From: Symbiodinium natans
Lineage: Eukaryota > Sar > Dinophyceae > Suessiales > Symbiodiniaceae
NCBI GenBank assembly: GCA_905221605.1
Contig: CAJNDS010002002.1
Location: 496,001 to 560,000 of the forward strand
Length of the DNA stretch: 64,000 nt
Reading direction: 5' to 3'
Shown piece after piece: positions 1-19,911 of this stretch; the stretch's first letter is position 1; every line of letters begins with the position of its first letter. The position numbers were made by a program, and so were the translations under genes. Below the pieces are notes generated by a model that was given only the letters and a program-made list of their open reading frames with translations, had not been told where the DNA came from and did no database searches.

Positions 1-2600
1 CTAAAACTTTCAAATCAGATGCGCCCTGGCGAATCGGTGGATCCTCGTTTTTGCACTCGGAAGGCTCGGCTGCTTTGCAGCTGGGTGAGGAGCTCCGCAG
101 CACTGACATCCCGTGGAGCTTGTGCAGACATCGCTTCCCGGATACAGAAGCCTCTCCAAGGGCACAGGTGACATGTGGGGACATGGCGAAGCCCGACGGC
201 AACACCAATTCAAGTCATTTTAACCCGGCGATGCGAAAAAAACCATTGCCGGCAGACTTCACTTAACGAGTCACTTAAGAAATCACTCAAATGGGGGCCT
301 CCTTCTGTCAAGCTGCACGTGAGGAAGCGCCTCGGTGGAGTCTAAAGGCCAGCGCCCTCCTCTGAAACCCTTCAGCATCTGCCCTCCAGGCTCCCCGGCC
401 CTTCTGCTTCCAGCAAGAGGCCATCGGAGCCTTCCAAAGCCTGCATGAGAGCCTGAGGTCCAGTTCTCAGTTCTCTGGGATGGGCTGTAGCTTCTGCAAA
501 CGCATTGGGGCCCTAGCCGGCATGCCCCTGACCACCACCTCCTCGCAGTCGAAGCCCTCAGAAGCAAGCGCCTGCAGAAGGCATCCACCTAATCCACCTC
601 TCATCTTTTTGGAGTGACCATCAAGCCATGCACCGCCTGGCAGATGTCCTCCACAGAGTGCGACCTCACTAAATGCACCAGTGCCAGCCTCCTACCTCCT
701 GGTCTCGCTGTTCTGAGCTCGGGGCATAGAAGCTGCGCCTGGGTCCTGGCAAAAGAGTGAGGCGCCTACGCACCTACATTACATGAATCAATGACTGGGA
801 TTAAAATGGAGTCCTCTTCCTTGCTTCCCGGTGCACTGCACTCAGCCTCCCACAATAGCGAAGGGGACAGCGAAGAGCTCTCAGCCCCGAGATGATTCTT
901 CTGGGGAGCCTTCAAAGTGGCGTGGCCCCACACGGCGTTGGAAGGGTTCTGGGTGGTGAGCTCAGTGATAATCTGCACGCCCTGGGCAGGCACGGCAAGA
1001 TGCTTCAGGTCCACCATCTTGGCGCTTTGTCCATTGCACGCAGATGCCTGTAAAGAAGCGGCTGTCGTCGATGGCTCGCTCATGGTGCTCGAGGTAGCGT
1101 TGGTCTGCACCAAATTGGCAATGGCCTGTCACACCACACTTGAGGACACAGAACAACGGAACACTGTCAGAGGCAAAGAACCGTAGACTGAGGAGAAACA
1201 GCGCTTAACCTGTTGCTTTTGCAAGGTTCTGCCCAAAACAATGGAGACGTCTTGCTAGCACGTTTCGAGCAGAAACCAAAAAAAAGCCTTGAGCGATAGC
1301 GCTGTGGACGTAAGACTCGAAGACAGTGGCGGGAGTACGATTTGGAACACAAGCACACTCGACAGCTCCTACATCTAAGGGCGGCGCAAAAGGAGAAACC
1401 TAAGAAAAGGTTGCATCGCGTGTTCTGGAAGCAAAATGTTTGTTATGTGCCATTTTGCAACATGGGCATACATAATTGCTGGCCTATTATTCGGAGCTCT
1501 TGCGTTTGTCTTGTGACGCGAAGCCTGAGGTCCGTTCATGTTTCTTTTCGAAACTGTGCTCCACGCCAAAGTTCTGCTACATCCGCAGCACGCTTCCGCC
1601 CGCGTGTGTGCTTGTGCGAGCCTGAATGGGGCGGTCAGCCTTAAAACTCTGTTCGTAGCACGCTCCACGATTTCAGTGCTGCCGCGAGCGCTTCCGCAGC
1701 CTCCGGCGTCATGCTTAATGTGGCGTATCGTCGTGTCCAGCCTGGGGTGCCTGCTATTTTGTTGGTGTTTCGCGGGGCCCTCAACAGCAGTGGTAGGCAT
1801 GTGACGTCTGTGTAGTCCCGTGACTCTGCACCGGCAAAACCCTGACCTGACGCTTGCAGAGAAACACGGACTTCGGTGGAACAAAAAGCAATTCGGAAGA
1901 TGCACGAAGTTCTTTAGCGAATGTATATGAACGGAAATTAGAGGTTAAGGCAGCCGCGTCTTTAACAGGAAGTCCTGAGGAAGGCTTTTTGTTCAAGGTT
2001 AGCTTTTTGTCCCCCTCAGTGCACACGCCCGTTGTGCCCGCTCCGCAGGGACTAATCGAGGCACTCGTGAGTCCTGATAGGGCCCAGCCGACTTCTGCCG
2101 TCTCTTCATTCCCAGAAGTTCTCTTAAACTTGGTTTTGTCTGCACTTAAGCTGATTGAAGGAACACGGTTGGCAGGCACCGTATTTTGAAAGGCCTGCTT
2201 TTTTGACATGTCTCCCTGACGGTATGTTCGAAACTTCGAAACCACGTTTTCGCCAGCCCCGGGTGTTTCATGTTTGTTGCTCCGGGCAAGTTCGTAGTCG
2301 CTTTCCTCGAAACATCTCGAGCATGTCCGACAGACAGGATGCTGGGACTCCTACTTCTGAGGGAGCCTAACCAATTGCACTTACTTCTGATAACGGAGCA
2401 ACATGACACAAATCCTGGCCGCGTCGTTGGGGCGTACGGTTCAAAAACGCTACACTGCTACACTGCACAACACTGCCCTTGTTTTGTCTTTCCGGGTACT
2501 TCAACTTGTCACGTGAGTGGCAACCCCGCAGCTGCCTGCGGGTCCCACTCGCCAATCGCCGCAATCGCGCTTGATGCTGTTAACCTCAAAGGGCTGGACA
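1..2600. other. Region without a confident gene
   Basis: Several open frames exist on both strands (for example minus 766-1113 and minus 1781-2245), but they overlap each other antisense and none shows a recognised motif. The minus frame at 1781-2245 has an unbiased, coding-like composition and could hold an exon of the gene that continues from the right. I cannot decide this from sequence alone. Confidence 0.4.
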
Positions 2601-2969
2601 TGACTCAGAGAGCTCTGAAGTCTGGGTCTTTGCAAGCGCTGGACTTTTGAACCCCGACCCCAACTAGAACAGCATGACTCAGCATGACAGCTGCCGAGCA
2701 GCTCAGAGAAGGCCGCATGATGATGGCTCACCTGAACAAGCCAGGAGGCAGAAGCCCGGCTTCCCAAAGAAACTGCGCAGGTTTTGGAGCCTTCGCAAAT
2801 CTTCACGCACTGTTCGACATTCCCTGGACGTTGAGCCTGGCGTGGCACATGGTTGCACCGCCCGACTGGAGCACCAGTGGAGTCATTGAACCAGCCTCGA
2901 GATTGCCGCGACGGATTCGGATCCTGCGACGCCATGCGGTGTTCGAGACATCTCGGAGATCGGAATCTC

Positions 2970-5900
2970 AAGGCATCGAGTTCTCGAGGCCCGAGCAAAC
3001 AGCATCCAGGAGCGACATGCCGCGCACGCGCAAGGTTGCCTTGGCCCGAAGATGGCTGACTTTGGTCATGCACGCGTTTGGGTGCTGACCGTGGCAAACT
3101 AAGCGTCTTCACAGGCGACCAGGCGATGTTCCCAAGCTCTTGGTGTCCACAATCAGAGATTTTCGCGACCTGGCTGACATCTTTTGACCGGTCCTCCGGA
3201 AAAAAAAAAACATGCTGCAGCACTTGGCAGGGCCCTCTCGGAGTGAAACAACTTTCACCGGATGTTCTTGTGTCCACTGGGGGCACTAAGGTCCAAGCAG
3301 CTGCAGTGGAAGTTGCTGTTGCGGGCGCCGGGCCCTCTGCAACAAGCTTGGCAGATGTCCGCACCTTGGAAATGCATGTGGCCATCAGGTGGCCACACTC
3401 AACCATTTCATCACGCTCTCTGGTCAAACGCTCAATGGATTCTGACGGCGCCGCCAGATTTCCAGTGTTCTGCGCCCCAAGTTGAGACATCTGACCTCTG
3501 CAGGCACTACGGGCAATACTTACTCTCCTTTCCAATCCTTGTTTACAACCTTGTTTAGTTTACATACACTTGAGACCCTTCAGATTTTGAGACTAGCTGT
3601 TGCACGGTTTTGCTGTTTTGGATGCTGTTATTCAGGTTGTAGGGTTGAGGTATTCGGCTCACCTAGATCCACGTCTCGGTTCTGGACCTTGGCCTGCGGT
3701 TGAAGCAGCTGCAAGAAGACCTCAGACTGTCTCGCGCTCGTAAGATTCCTTGGCAAGATAAGTGCCGAGCTCCCAGCACTCGCTCAAGAACTGTAGCTTG
3801 GCGAGCCCCTGCGCTGCGTTCGACGGGTGCTGCGCCTGAAACCCACCAGAGGATGTGAGCCCCCTCCACATGGGCTGGCTTTAAGATCTACTCTTTGTCA
3901 CGGCTACCTGGTACCTTCACAGTGGACTACCGGTAGCAGCCCTGCTGTCGTTTGGTACTCTCTCCCGCGCGTCAGTCTCCTTCCCTTTTGGAAGATCAAG
4001 GTTTCATATACATACACACTCACATAATATGGATCCGCTATAATTATCTTGACAACGACATGCACATCTTGGTCGTCTGTGCCAGAGTCGCGCGCCTGCG
4101 ACTCGGTGACCTGGCGTAGAATCTCAGCCTCAGATTCCGCTCTCATTCTCGATGCACCTCCACCTCCCCACCTCCCCACAAAACGCGCGAAATCTTTCAA
4201 GCCATGCCCACCCTGGCAGGGATCCTGCATCTCCGCGACTGCATGAGTGGGGACTGTTTCCTTGACGCATCAAAAATGAAGTTCTTGCTGGCGTTTTGTT
4301 CCGGCGCCTTTTTTGTTGAGATCACAAGCCGAACGCGGATTCGCGGCAAGTGTCCTGGATTCATCTTGCCTGCTTTGATATCTCTAGTTGACTCAGTTGC
4401 TGCCTGCTTGTGCAGTGGCACGCGGAAGGGTCGATGGCAGCGTTAGACAAGGCCAGCTACGAGCCCCCCCCCCCCACCCCCCAAAGCCCACGCAACTCTC
4501 GGTTCCGGACGGCTAGAGCTTCTGAAGCCGGCTCCCTTCTCACCAGCAGCCGTGCCTTTTCAGGCAACTAGGGGTAACTAGGGTTATGCGGCATTCGGGT
4601 TGTTCTCACGCGAGGGGTCAGGCGTGTCGGCAGCTACTTTGCTTCCTCTCATCCCTTTCGCATGACATCTGCTTTCAACTCAGATCAACTGAACCAATTA
4701 CTCAACTTTTCTGCATCGCAGGCACGAAGGCTCGCGAGACGTTGGCCAGGCCCTGCTTGTGGAGTGCCTGCATGGCCAAGGTATACAGCCCGCCCCCCCC
4801 CCCCCCCCCACCACTCCCCCCAAACCCCCAATACACACGCGCTCACACACACTGAGACTTACACACAGAGACTGACACTTACTTACATCCTTCTTTTCAG
4901 ATGGTGTGGCACATCGCTCTTTGATGGGTTGTTTTGAGCACCTGCGGGCAGAAGAAACCGCAAGACTGGGTTTGAGGGTGGGGCTTGTTGCTTTGCTAGT
5001 ACAAACACCACTCAAACAACGCGCATGCCACTCGTGCACCGGGGAATGCTTGTCGCGTCTCTGTTCTAGGTCGACCCGGCAAATTGCCAGTCTGGCTTGT
5101 CCGAAGTTCGACGTCTTCTGACATCTTCTGGCATGCACGCCTCTGGGGGCTAGTGGCTGACTCCTTCATGGCTGACTCCTTCATGTCATCTACCACAGAG
5201 TGACGGCTAACATGTCAACAAATGTGGAGGTGCCCGGACGGCGTCTTGTTTCGCCCACATGGAAACCGGGGCGCCCGGCAGGAGCACGGGTCATCACAGC
5301 GGCCATGCCTGGGCAAATTCACACGAATTCGTCGTTTCAGCAGGCAGTCATGCTTTACCTGCTTTACCTCAGGGCTCAGCTGGCATCCACTGGCTGAGCG
5401 TCATAGTGAGCGACCTTCAAATCTGTGTTGGCCAAGCTGGTACAAAGCAACAGCAGGCCATGGCACAGCAAGACTCCGAAACGCACCTTAGCGACAGCCC
5501 ACAGCGTGGTGGAAATCGCCTTCCCAAGACGCCGTCTCTTTCCCTCACAAAACCTTCACTACGCCCGCATTCTCGTGCCCTCACCTGCTCATCGAACTCG
5601 GCCAGCATTTTTTGGGCTGCTGCTGAGGGCGGCGCCTGGCATGATCGCGGGAGGCACTGACCACACTGCGCACATTAGCGATAGCACGGATGAGCACGGA
5701 CTACATTAAAATATTCGAGGTCTTGCTTCTGATCTGTATCGGCCTGCGAGAGCAGTCGGCCAGACTGCCGCAAGGCAGCTGACGACCACGCAGTGTTCGA
5801 GAGTCCTTATAAGTACTTCATGGCCAAAAGGCTCCACACGGCTCAAGTGTGTGCCATTGTGTGCCCATTGATGCTTCGGTTGACGCGTTCCCGTTCCGAC

Positions 5901-6733
5901 CCTTCACCGAGCCTCGCGAGTCGAGCTCCGGAAGTCTCTGCCTTGGAGAATTGCCCCGCATTCGCAATACTACGAGTGCGCAGAAAACAGTCGACAACAA
6001 GCCTTATAAACACAACAATGCATAAACTCAACTCCGTCCTACTAAAAGACAAGCGAGACAAGTTGGCGGGCCCCCGGCATGACTCGTGACCCTGTAGCCT
6101 CCCATAGCGGAGCTTGCTGCCACTTCAGCTTGCCCATGGCGCACACGCTGCCTCAGCGGCCACATCTCATTTCGGAGACGCAGATCGTAACCTCGAAACA
6201 TACATCTGGGTTCCCGGCTGGATGGGCTGTGTGGCTCAAACTGGTGCATGTTCGCAAGTGCCACCGTGGCAGTGGAGCTCAACAGCGGGGGGCCTGTTGT
6301 CGCGTTGACTTGCATTTTGCTTGGCTTTCCGGAAGATCTTTATAACAGAAGCTACCAGGATCTGCCGAAGTCCTGCGGTCTGCAGCTGCGACAATGCCCA
6401 CAGTGTGTTGGATGTGTGCCGCCTTGCTGAGAGGCTGATGCATGGAAGCATGACTGTGGCGGGACGTCTCTGGGCTCCAGGCGGCCTCTTCAGGCTGTTC
6501 GGATCGTCGATTGCTCGGCGCAGGGACCCCAAGAGCTGCCTAAGGCGCAGATCCTTCGGATCGCGATCCTTCAGATCGCGATCCTTCCAGCCATCCTTCG
6601 GAGTCTTCGGTGTCTTGTGTTCCCTTGCCAGGCGGTCCAAGGCCGTCACCAAGTTCACAAAGTCCAAGTTGGAGTTTTCTTCGAGAAATCTGAAGATCTC
6701 TTCTCCGCTGAGCTGCGCGATGGTGTTGTTCAC
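2970..6733 (-). CDS. Helical-repeat (HPR/RAP-like) organelle RNA-binding protein, multi-exon, boundaries uncertain
   Basis: Several separated minus-strand exons share the Leu/Ala-Asn-Thr-x-Trp-Ala signature seen in FAST/RAP and heptatricopeptide-repeat proteins, which in alveolates are usually imported into plastids or mitochondria to act on organelle RNA. The clearest exon lies in 6236-6733. It opens with helical sequence (SGEEIFRFLEENSNLDFVNL) and later reads RHTSNTLWALSQLQ. Further exons read AISTTLWAVAK (5487-5519), QGLANVSRAF (about 4725-4785), HQELGNIAW (3119-3145) and GMSLLDAVCSGLE (about 2978-3043). Each lies in a different frame and is broken by stops, as expected for short exons between introns. 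A short repeated coding stretch (KDRDLKDRDPKD) sits after the first helix pair. No RAP domain core was identified. The N- and C-termini are not resolved, and two adjacent genes of the same family cannot be excluded. Confidence 0.5.
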
Positions 6734-7943
6734 TTGCGCTGATCAGCTGGGACCCCGGCCCTTTGAACCGCTGGGAGACCAACCCTTTGCCTTCCCCTTC
6801 ATGGCCAGCTCACACAGCCGCCACTTCTGTCCAAGCGTTCCCGATCATCCGGCTGGTCTGTGTGGTCTGCGGGGAAGCGCGCCCCGGGAACTTGAGCCCC
6901 AGGAACCGAACGGAAGTTGATGACTGCTGTGCGGGCGCGAACCAGTTGCAGAACATCGCGCAAGCCGACTCGAGATGGAAGCGGGCGTTTTCGTTGCAAC
7001 CTCATTTCGCGCTGAAGTCGGGTAATTTCCACATGTGCCCGGGGTGCTCCTGTCCCCGCCCTCAGCTTTGAATCATGTGCCTTGCAGAGATTGCAATAAT
7101 CCAAGCTTTTGAAGCATGCAGAAAAGGAATTTGAAGGAGAGGAGATAGATGAGACCGTGGTGAAGCCAGGACATCCGAAGCTGGCAAATGCAAGTCTTCG
7201 GACTCTGGTGAGAAACGACAACAGAAGGGATGCGTGCGCAGATCCCGACTTTCGTCTGGGGTATCTCGGAATCACAACTTCTCAAACAACAGATCATGAC
7301 TTGGTGTAAGCCTCCAGCTTTGACCCTCTTCGAATGGGAGAACACTTTCTTCGCCTCCGCAGCCGCATGCATCCACTGAAGATGTGCCAAACACTGTTTT
7401 CTCAGTGTCTCTGAAATGAAAAGGACTTCTCCAGACTCCAGACCGAATCGTCTGGTCATGGCCGACATCACTTGCACTTGCTGCTGGCTCCTGCCCACAG
7501 GAAAACACAAAGTGAAGCACTCTGAAGCGGTCACAGGCAAGAACTTATGCGCCGCGCAAGATCAGGCACTCAAGAGCCTACGCAAGCAGCGATCAGCTTC
7601 TTTCCGCGGTTTTTGGGTGCCCACGTGCATATGGGCTCAAGCAACTATCTACACACGACTAAAAGTCCATCAAAGTTGGGAAACATCTTCGAGTCTCGCA
7701 TCAGTCCAGGCAAGGGACCATGGGAATGGTTCATAAGCTAACAGTGCCAGCACAAGCCAGTCAAATGATTTTGAGAAGGTGCAAGTCAAGTCAGCATTCT
7801 TAAAGGTCGCTTAAAATTTGCACCGCGCTTCGGAACGGTCATTTCTGCCCAGACTCAGACCAAGATGTACTCCAGAACCTGAGAGTGAGCAACTGCCATG
7901 TCTTAGACGTGTGACTGCAGTGCAGTTCAGGGCACGAGTGCCA

Positions 7944-8004
7944 TGGCCTAGGCCTAGGCAAACCTTGGCAAACCTTGGCAAACCTTACTGCAAACCTTAC
8001 TGCA
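7944..8004. repeat. Short direct repeats at the 3' end of the cold-shock gene
   Basis: A run of near-identical 10-12 bp units (TGGCAAACCT three times, then CTGCAAACCTTA) follows a CCTAGG duplication. It abuts and slightly overlaps the stop codon region of the minus-strand gene at 7997-9841, so it lies mostly in its 3' UTR. It looks like slippage-type microduplication. Confidence 0.75.
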
Positions 8005-9841
8005 CGCTGCTTGCAAGCCTGGAGACCTTCTTCGGCAGCCATCCATCTGTCATGTTATCCGGCCTCTTTGGACTGATTCTCTCGCCATACACCCAGCCAC
8101 GCTCGGCTTCCTTGGACACAGCGATGAGGTCGCCTTTCAAGAGGCCCAAGGTACCCGCACCTTCTTCGGGCCAATCGGCAGCCACTCGGCAGAGGGACAC
8201 CCTCTTCGCCACAGCCTGTGGTACCCAACCTTCGCTCGGAGGTTCATGAGCTTGATCACCATGCTTGACCGTTGCCGCGTAGACCCATCCATGTGCTGCA
8301 CGGTGGGACACGTTCACAAGCGTGCCCTTTTGCACGCGCAGCTGCCCTGGTTGGTCTGGCTCCCAGTCATGCGTGGTGATGTGGAGCAGCACTTGTGCCT
8401 GCTCATTGCTGTCTGGTGCTGTATCTGGAGGCTGCGCTGGTGAGGGGCCAGGTTGGGCCGTCTGACCCGCATATGGCACTTGGTATGGCGATTGGTACTG
8501 GGTGGATGGAGGCTGGCTGCAAGGTGCCGCCTGTGGAGGCTGTGAACCTGCTACGGGCCCTACGGGCCCTTGCCCATAATGCGATGCTGCGGACTGGCCA
8601 TACTGTGCGGGGATCACTGGCTGTTGCACTGCGGGGTTGACGGGCTGCATCATGCCATGCTGGCCTGCATATGGGTCGTAAGAGTATGGCGACTGGCCGA
8701 AAGCATAAGGCTGATCGGACATCGATGGAGGCGCACCTTGATAGTACATTGACGTCTGAGGTGGGTATGCGGGAGTCTGGCCCATGCTGGCTGCGTACAT
8801 GTTCCCTGGTGGAACTCCGTTGGCATAGGAAGCCATTGGATCAACGCCGTGCTGATGCATCATGCCATGGCCTGGCAATCCTGCATGAAAACCGGCGCCG
8901 AAACCAGCTCCGGCCGGTACGGAAGCGGGGTGGAGGACCGCCACCTGTCGGGCAACCAGCCTGTTCTTGCCACTCTTTTTGTGATGGTCACGCTCCACGT
9001 CAAACTCCACCACGGTACCCGCTGTCAACTCCGCATCTTGAAACTGCTGGAGCAAGGCATCACGATGTACAAAGAGGTCACCTGCAAACTTGTCGGAGTT
9101 CACAAATCCCCATGCTCCCTGGAAAGACCGAATAACACCTTGAAGGCGTCGGCCGATCCAGTCACACGGCCTCAGCAGCGCGCTGGTGGTGATCTGCTTC
9201 GCCACGGTGCGCCCCCGGTCATCAAGGGCGACATCGAACTCGACTGCCTGGCCGGTTCGAAGCGGCGGCTGGCCATCCTGGATCTGATCTGGGATGAGTA
9301 GCAAGTTGTCCCTGTGCACAAAGAGGTCTCCATCAAAGGCGGCCGCATTGAGGAAGCCCCATCTGTCTGCAAAGCGGCGTACGTACCCTCGGTGCCGCTG
9401 GTTGAGGCACTCGCTTGGCTTCCGTCCCACTACAGGCTTCAGAGCCACTGCATGAGGCCTGCCTCTTTCATCTGCCTGAACATCAAACTCGACACCCTCC
9501 TCCTCCTTGAACTCATAGTTCTGACATTCCAACATCACATTCTCGGTCTTGAAGCCGAGTTCGCCTTCGAACAAGTGGCTCTTGACAAAGCCCGTGCCGC
9601 TGCTCATGACATATTTGGAAATGGTGCCCTGCAGCCGCTCATGTCGCAGGGCTAACGGGTTGCTGACAGGTCCAGAAGCAGTGGCAGAAGCGACTTTCTC
9701 CTGGGTTCCTGCTGCAACAGACCCCACAGGCTGGGCCCCGGGTGGAAGAGGCCGAGCACTTGCATCTTCCTTGGCATCATCCTCAAGGGCTGCCATCCTA
9801 AGACTACGTGATACTGCGCGAATCGGCGCGACTACCCCCAA
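7997..9841 (-). CDS. Triple cold-shock-domain protein with two C-terminal SH3-like domains
   Basis: This is an uninterrupted 614-residue frame. Residues about 70-137, 150-216 and 232-303 form three cold-shock-like units. The second and third carry clear nucleic-acid-binding motifs (RWGFLN / AWGFVN and GDLFVHRD), with VEFDV closing each unit. The first is weaker (GTGFVKS). A flexible Pro/Gln/Tyr/Gly/Met-rich linker (about 305-480) follows. Two SH3-like repeats come next (about 485-548 and 549-610), each with an Asp-Trp, a Lys-Gly turn and a Gly-Trp-Val/Leu-Pro motif. Cold-shock domains bind single-stranded RNA or DNA, and SH3 domains bind proline-rich partners, so an RNA-binding adaptor is the reasonable inference. 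The start at M1 is simply the longest; M16 (MAALEDD) is an alternative. No introns are needed, unlike several neighbours. Fusion of CSD and SH3 units is unusual outside dinoflagellates, as far as I know. Confidence 0.85.
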   Translation of the reverse strand: MGVVAPIRAVSRSLRMAALEDDAKEDASARPLPPGAQPVGSVAAGTQEKVASATASGPVSNPLALRHERLQGTISKYVMSSGTGFVKSHLFEGELGFKTENVMLECQNYEFKEEEGVEFDVQADERGRPHAVALKPVVGRKPSECLNQRHRGYVRRFADRWGFLNAAAFDGDLFVHRDNLLLIPDQIQDGQPPLRTGQAVEFDVALDDRGRTVAKQITTSALLRPCDWIGRRLQGVIRSFQGAWGFVNSDKFAGDLFVHRDALLQQFQDAELTAGTVVEFDVERDHHKKSGKNRLVARQVAVLHPASVPAGAGFGAGFHAGLPGHGMMHQHGVDPMASYANGVPPGNMYAASMGQTPAYPPQTSMYYQGAPPSMSDQPYAFGQSPYSYDPYAGQHGMMQPVNPAVQQPVIPAQYGQSAASHYGQGPVGPVAGSQPPQAAPCSQPPSTQYQSPYQVPYAGQTAQPGPSPAQPPDTAPDSNEQAQVLLHITTHDWEPDQPGQLRVQKGTLVNVSHRAAHGWVYAATVKHGDQAHEPPSEGWVPQAVAKRVSLCRVAADWPEEGAGTLGLLKGDLIAVSKEAERGWVYGERISPKRPDNMTDGWLPKKVSRLASSVQ

Positions 9842-10492
9842 AACTTTTTCTCGAAAGCTCTAACAAAGCGCCGTCCTCGAGCAGAAATTGAAATCATACA
9901 GGGACACGAATGTTCACCCTTGCATCCTGTCGTAGCCGCCCCTAGTCAGGCCCTAGTCTACAAAGCTACCATGCGCACTGGAAGATGGTAACCTTCTGGC
10001 ACCTGAAAGATCGGCCAACAACGGGGCGCGTGGCCTGATCGACGGGAGGGCGCGGCATGCCTGCTGGACTGGAGTGCGGACATGCGATGTCTGAGTCACA
10101 ACATGTGCAGGGCGAATAACAGGTGCGCACGTTGCGATTGCTGAAGTGACTACGGCTCACAAACATGGTCAAAAACATGTAGTTGTAAGCCCATCCTGCT
10201 TGCAACTGCACATGGCAGGTGTCCGAAACACTATCAAGCATCGGCCTCATCGCGGGGACTCTGGCCATGGCTAGGCCAGGCTGTAGCTGCGCATTCCGGC
10301 AGACACGAATCTCACCAGTCCCGCACACAACGCAGGCGGAGAAGAGTGATTCAGGTTCGGGAGCACACGCGGACGATCAAAGCGATCTTTATCTTGTCGC
10401 TCACCTGCCAGCCTTTTCACGTGGCCAGGACTTCGTTTGAAGCCCCGAGTGATCTTTGTGTGAATTATCTGCGCCATTCTAAGATTCTACGC

Positions 10493-11188
10493 CTACTCTG
10501 GAGGCTGTGCCAGGGCGACTAGGAGGATGTACGCTAGGGAGCCGAAGCCAACGAAAAGGAAGGTATAGAAGGAGCATAAGTTGTCACTACCAATGCATTT
10601 TCCCATCCAGGGGCAATGATGATCATGGCCCTGAACACACACCTGGCAAAAATAGCAGTGCTGGCAGCCTCGGGGCTGCACAATATGGCAGATCTCACAT
10701 CTTCGCACCCTTGTAGACAAAGATTCGGACACACTGGGAACCTGGTTCTTCCTCAGCACGCCGGGGTTTGCCAGCGCGCACCTCAGGAAGGTCACGGCCG
10801 AAAGGGTTGTCACCAGCACACCACCCCCGAGCTGGTCCAGGGATGTCACGGAGCTGCAATGGAAGAGGCCTACAGCGAGGATGAAGGCAAGCATCAGCAC
10901 TGAGCAATACCAATGCGGCCCGATGTAGAGGCCATGCCCACCAAAGTTGAAGACCAAAATCCGGCCTAGCCAGCTACAGCTCCAGGGCTCTGGGAAGTCG
11001 AAATCTCTCCCGGCTTCCATGTCGAAGGCGCTGTAGGGGTCGCTCAAGGCCACCGGGGCTTCGCCGGCTTCCGTCCGTTCGTGCGACGCATCCACCGGCA
11101 TCAGAGGCGATCGCTTTGCACACTTCAAAGCCTCTGAGCTTTCTTTTCTGCAACACTGGCATCTTTGAGCCTGCAGACTGAGGCACAC
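10493..11188 (-). CDS. DHHC-type protein S-palmitoyltransferase, possibly lacking its last helix
   Basis: This 231-residue frame contains the zinc-binding cysteine-rich domain of palmitoyltransferases (RRCEICHIVQPRGCQHC, residues 162-178). It is followed by the catalytic motif DHHC at 189-192 within GHDHHCPWMGKCIGSDN. Hydrophobic segments lie at about 93-110 and 119-138 before the domain and 208-227 after it. The family normally has four helices, with the last followed by a TTxE motif; here the frame stops right after the third (AQPPE). The fourth helix may lie in a downstream exon below 10493 that I could not identify, or the protein is truncated. Family members attach palmitate to cysteines of membrane-associated proteins at the Golgi, ER or plasma membrane. 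The N-terminal 60 residues are Cys/Ser-rich and unrelated to the core; the true start could be M30 (MPVDASHERTE). Confidence 0.88.
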   Translation of the reverse strand: MCLSLQAQRCQCCRKESSEALKCAKRSPLMPVDASHERTEAGEAPVALSDPYSAFDMEAGRDFDFPEPWSCSWLGRILVFNFGGHGLYIGPHWYCSVLMLAFILAVGLFHCSSVTSLDQLGGGVLVTTLSAVTFLRCALANPGVLRKNQVPSVSESLSTRVRRCEICHIVQPRGCQHCYFCQVCVQGHDHHCPWMGKCIGSDNLCSFYTFLFVGFGSLAYILLVALAQPPE

Positions 11189-12497
11189 AGATTAACACAC
11201 AAGGCAGCACAGCAGCAGCCAGCGGAGCTGGAGGATGACTCCATATGGCTCCCTTTTTTCTTCTCTCCTCGCCCAAGCACCTCCTGGCTTCACCGTGAAA
11301 TTTGCTTGGGGAGTTTGCGCTCTCTCTCACTCTCTCTCTCTGAACTCTCGCTCTCTGAATTTCCAGGACTGGGATGGTCATGACGAAGTCACACGATATT
11401 CAGCTGGCAGCTGGTGACACTTGCATGATTAACGTAGACTTCCGCAGCCTGATTTCACTTACGTCCAGCCGTCTGTGGCTGAGCTGTGCGTCCCGCGTTG
11501 TTGCGAGCATGTTGCTGGTTCCAGCAAAGCCCTGTGGCCTTTTGTTGGTGCAACGCTAGCCGAAGAAGTCGAGTCACATAGGGTTCGGGGGGCAGGACAG
11601 TACATTCCGTACATGGGGTTCCCGGGGCCTGCTTGCACCCTGGCTTCTCACATCCCTTCACCGCGGTCTTGTCTGCAAGGCTTCGTGAAGGGCGTTGGAT
11701 CTGTTCGGCTGCACTGTGCCTTCGAACTTGTACCTGTGCAAACAATGATGATGCTTTTTTCAGGTGAGCACGACATGCTTGCATTCTCCGGTGGTCCGTG
11801 AGAGCCAGCCCCTGCAATGTTCAAATAGCCATTCGTCGCGCAGCCACACCATCTGCACCCTCGATTGTTTTCCAGCTCAATGATCTCAGAGCCCTAAACC
11901 CTGAGGGTTATGCAGATCGTTGTGCGCTGTGAACCTGTCAAACGAGTGCCAGCATGGGCTTCTGGACGCAGCAGGGCACCTAGATGCATGGATCCGCCAT
12001 CTCATCATGATCAGGTCAACCCGCTGAGCGCTAAGATGCCCCCTACCAGGCCCAGCTCCATATTGTCCTGCTTGCTCTCCAGCCCATGCGCACTACAACA
12101 GGACCGTGAGACTGAAAATGAAATGCAGCACCGAGCGCAAACCTTCAACGGCTTGAAGCCATTGGTCAGTAAGGCCCACGCCCGGCACATCTCTGTACAG
12201 GGAACGCATTGTTGAAACAGAAACAACCAGAAACAAGGCTGCTCGTCTGCACTTTCTGCACTTGAAGACCGTATAAGTGACTGCATTGGCGAAGCCGCGT
12301 CTCAATGAGATCGACGGAACCATAAGTGAGTGCTTGTGCTCATAACTTCGGGGAATGTTGGGAATACATGGGAATACTTAATGCGATGACGGAAACAGAA
12401 CACAGCTCCGAGCCGCCTCTGGGGTGTACTTCACACCGCCGTCTGCCGTCGCATCCTGAGGAAGTAGTTGCTTCGCTGCTGTGACATGGCAGAACTT

Positions 12498-19911
<7,414 letters not shown>

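Noticed and set aside
2501-3535. 344-residue minus frame taken as one protein
   Set aside because: Only short parts resemble the helical-repeat motif and these lie in different frames, so the long frame is mostly chance read-through of introns.
11891-11915. CCCTAAACCCTGAGGGTTA as a second telomeric tract
   Set aside because: Fewer than two proper units; too short to separate from chance.
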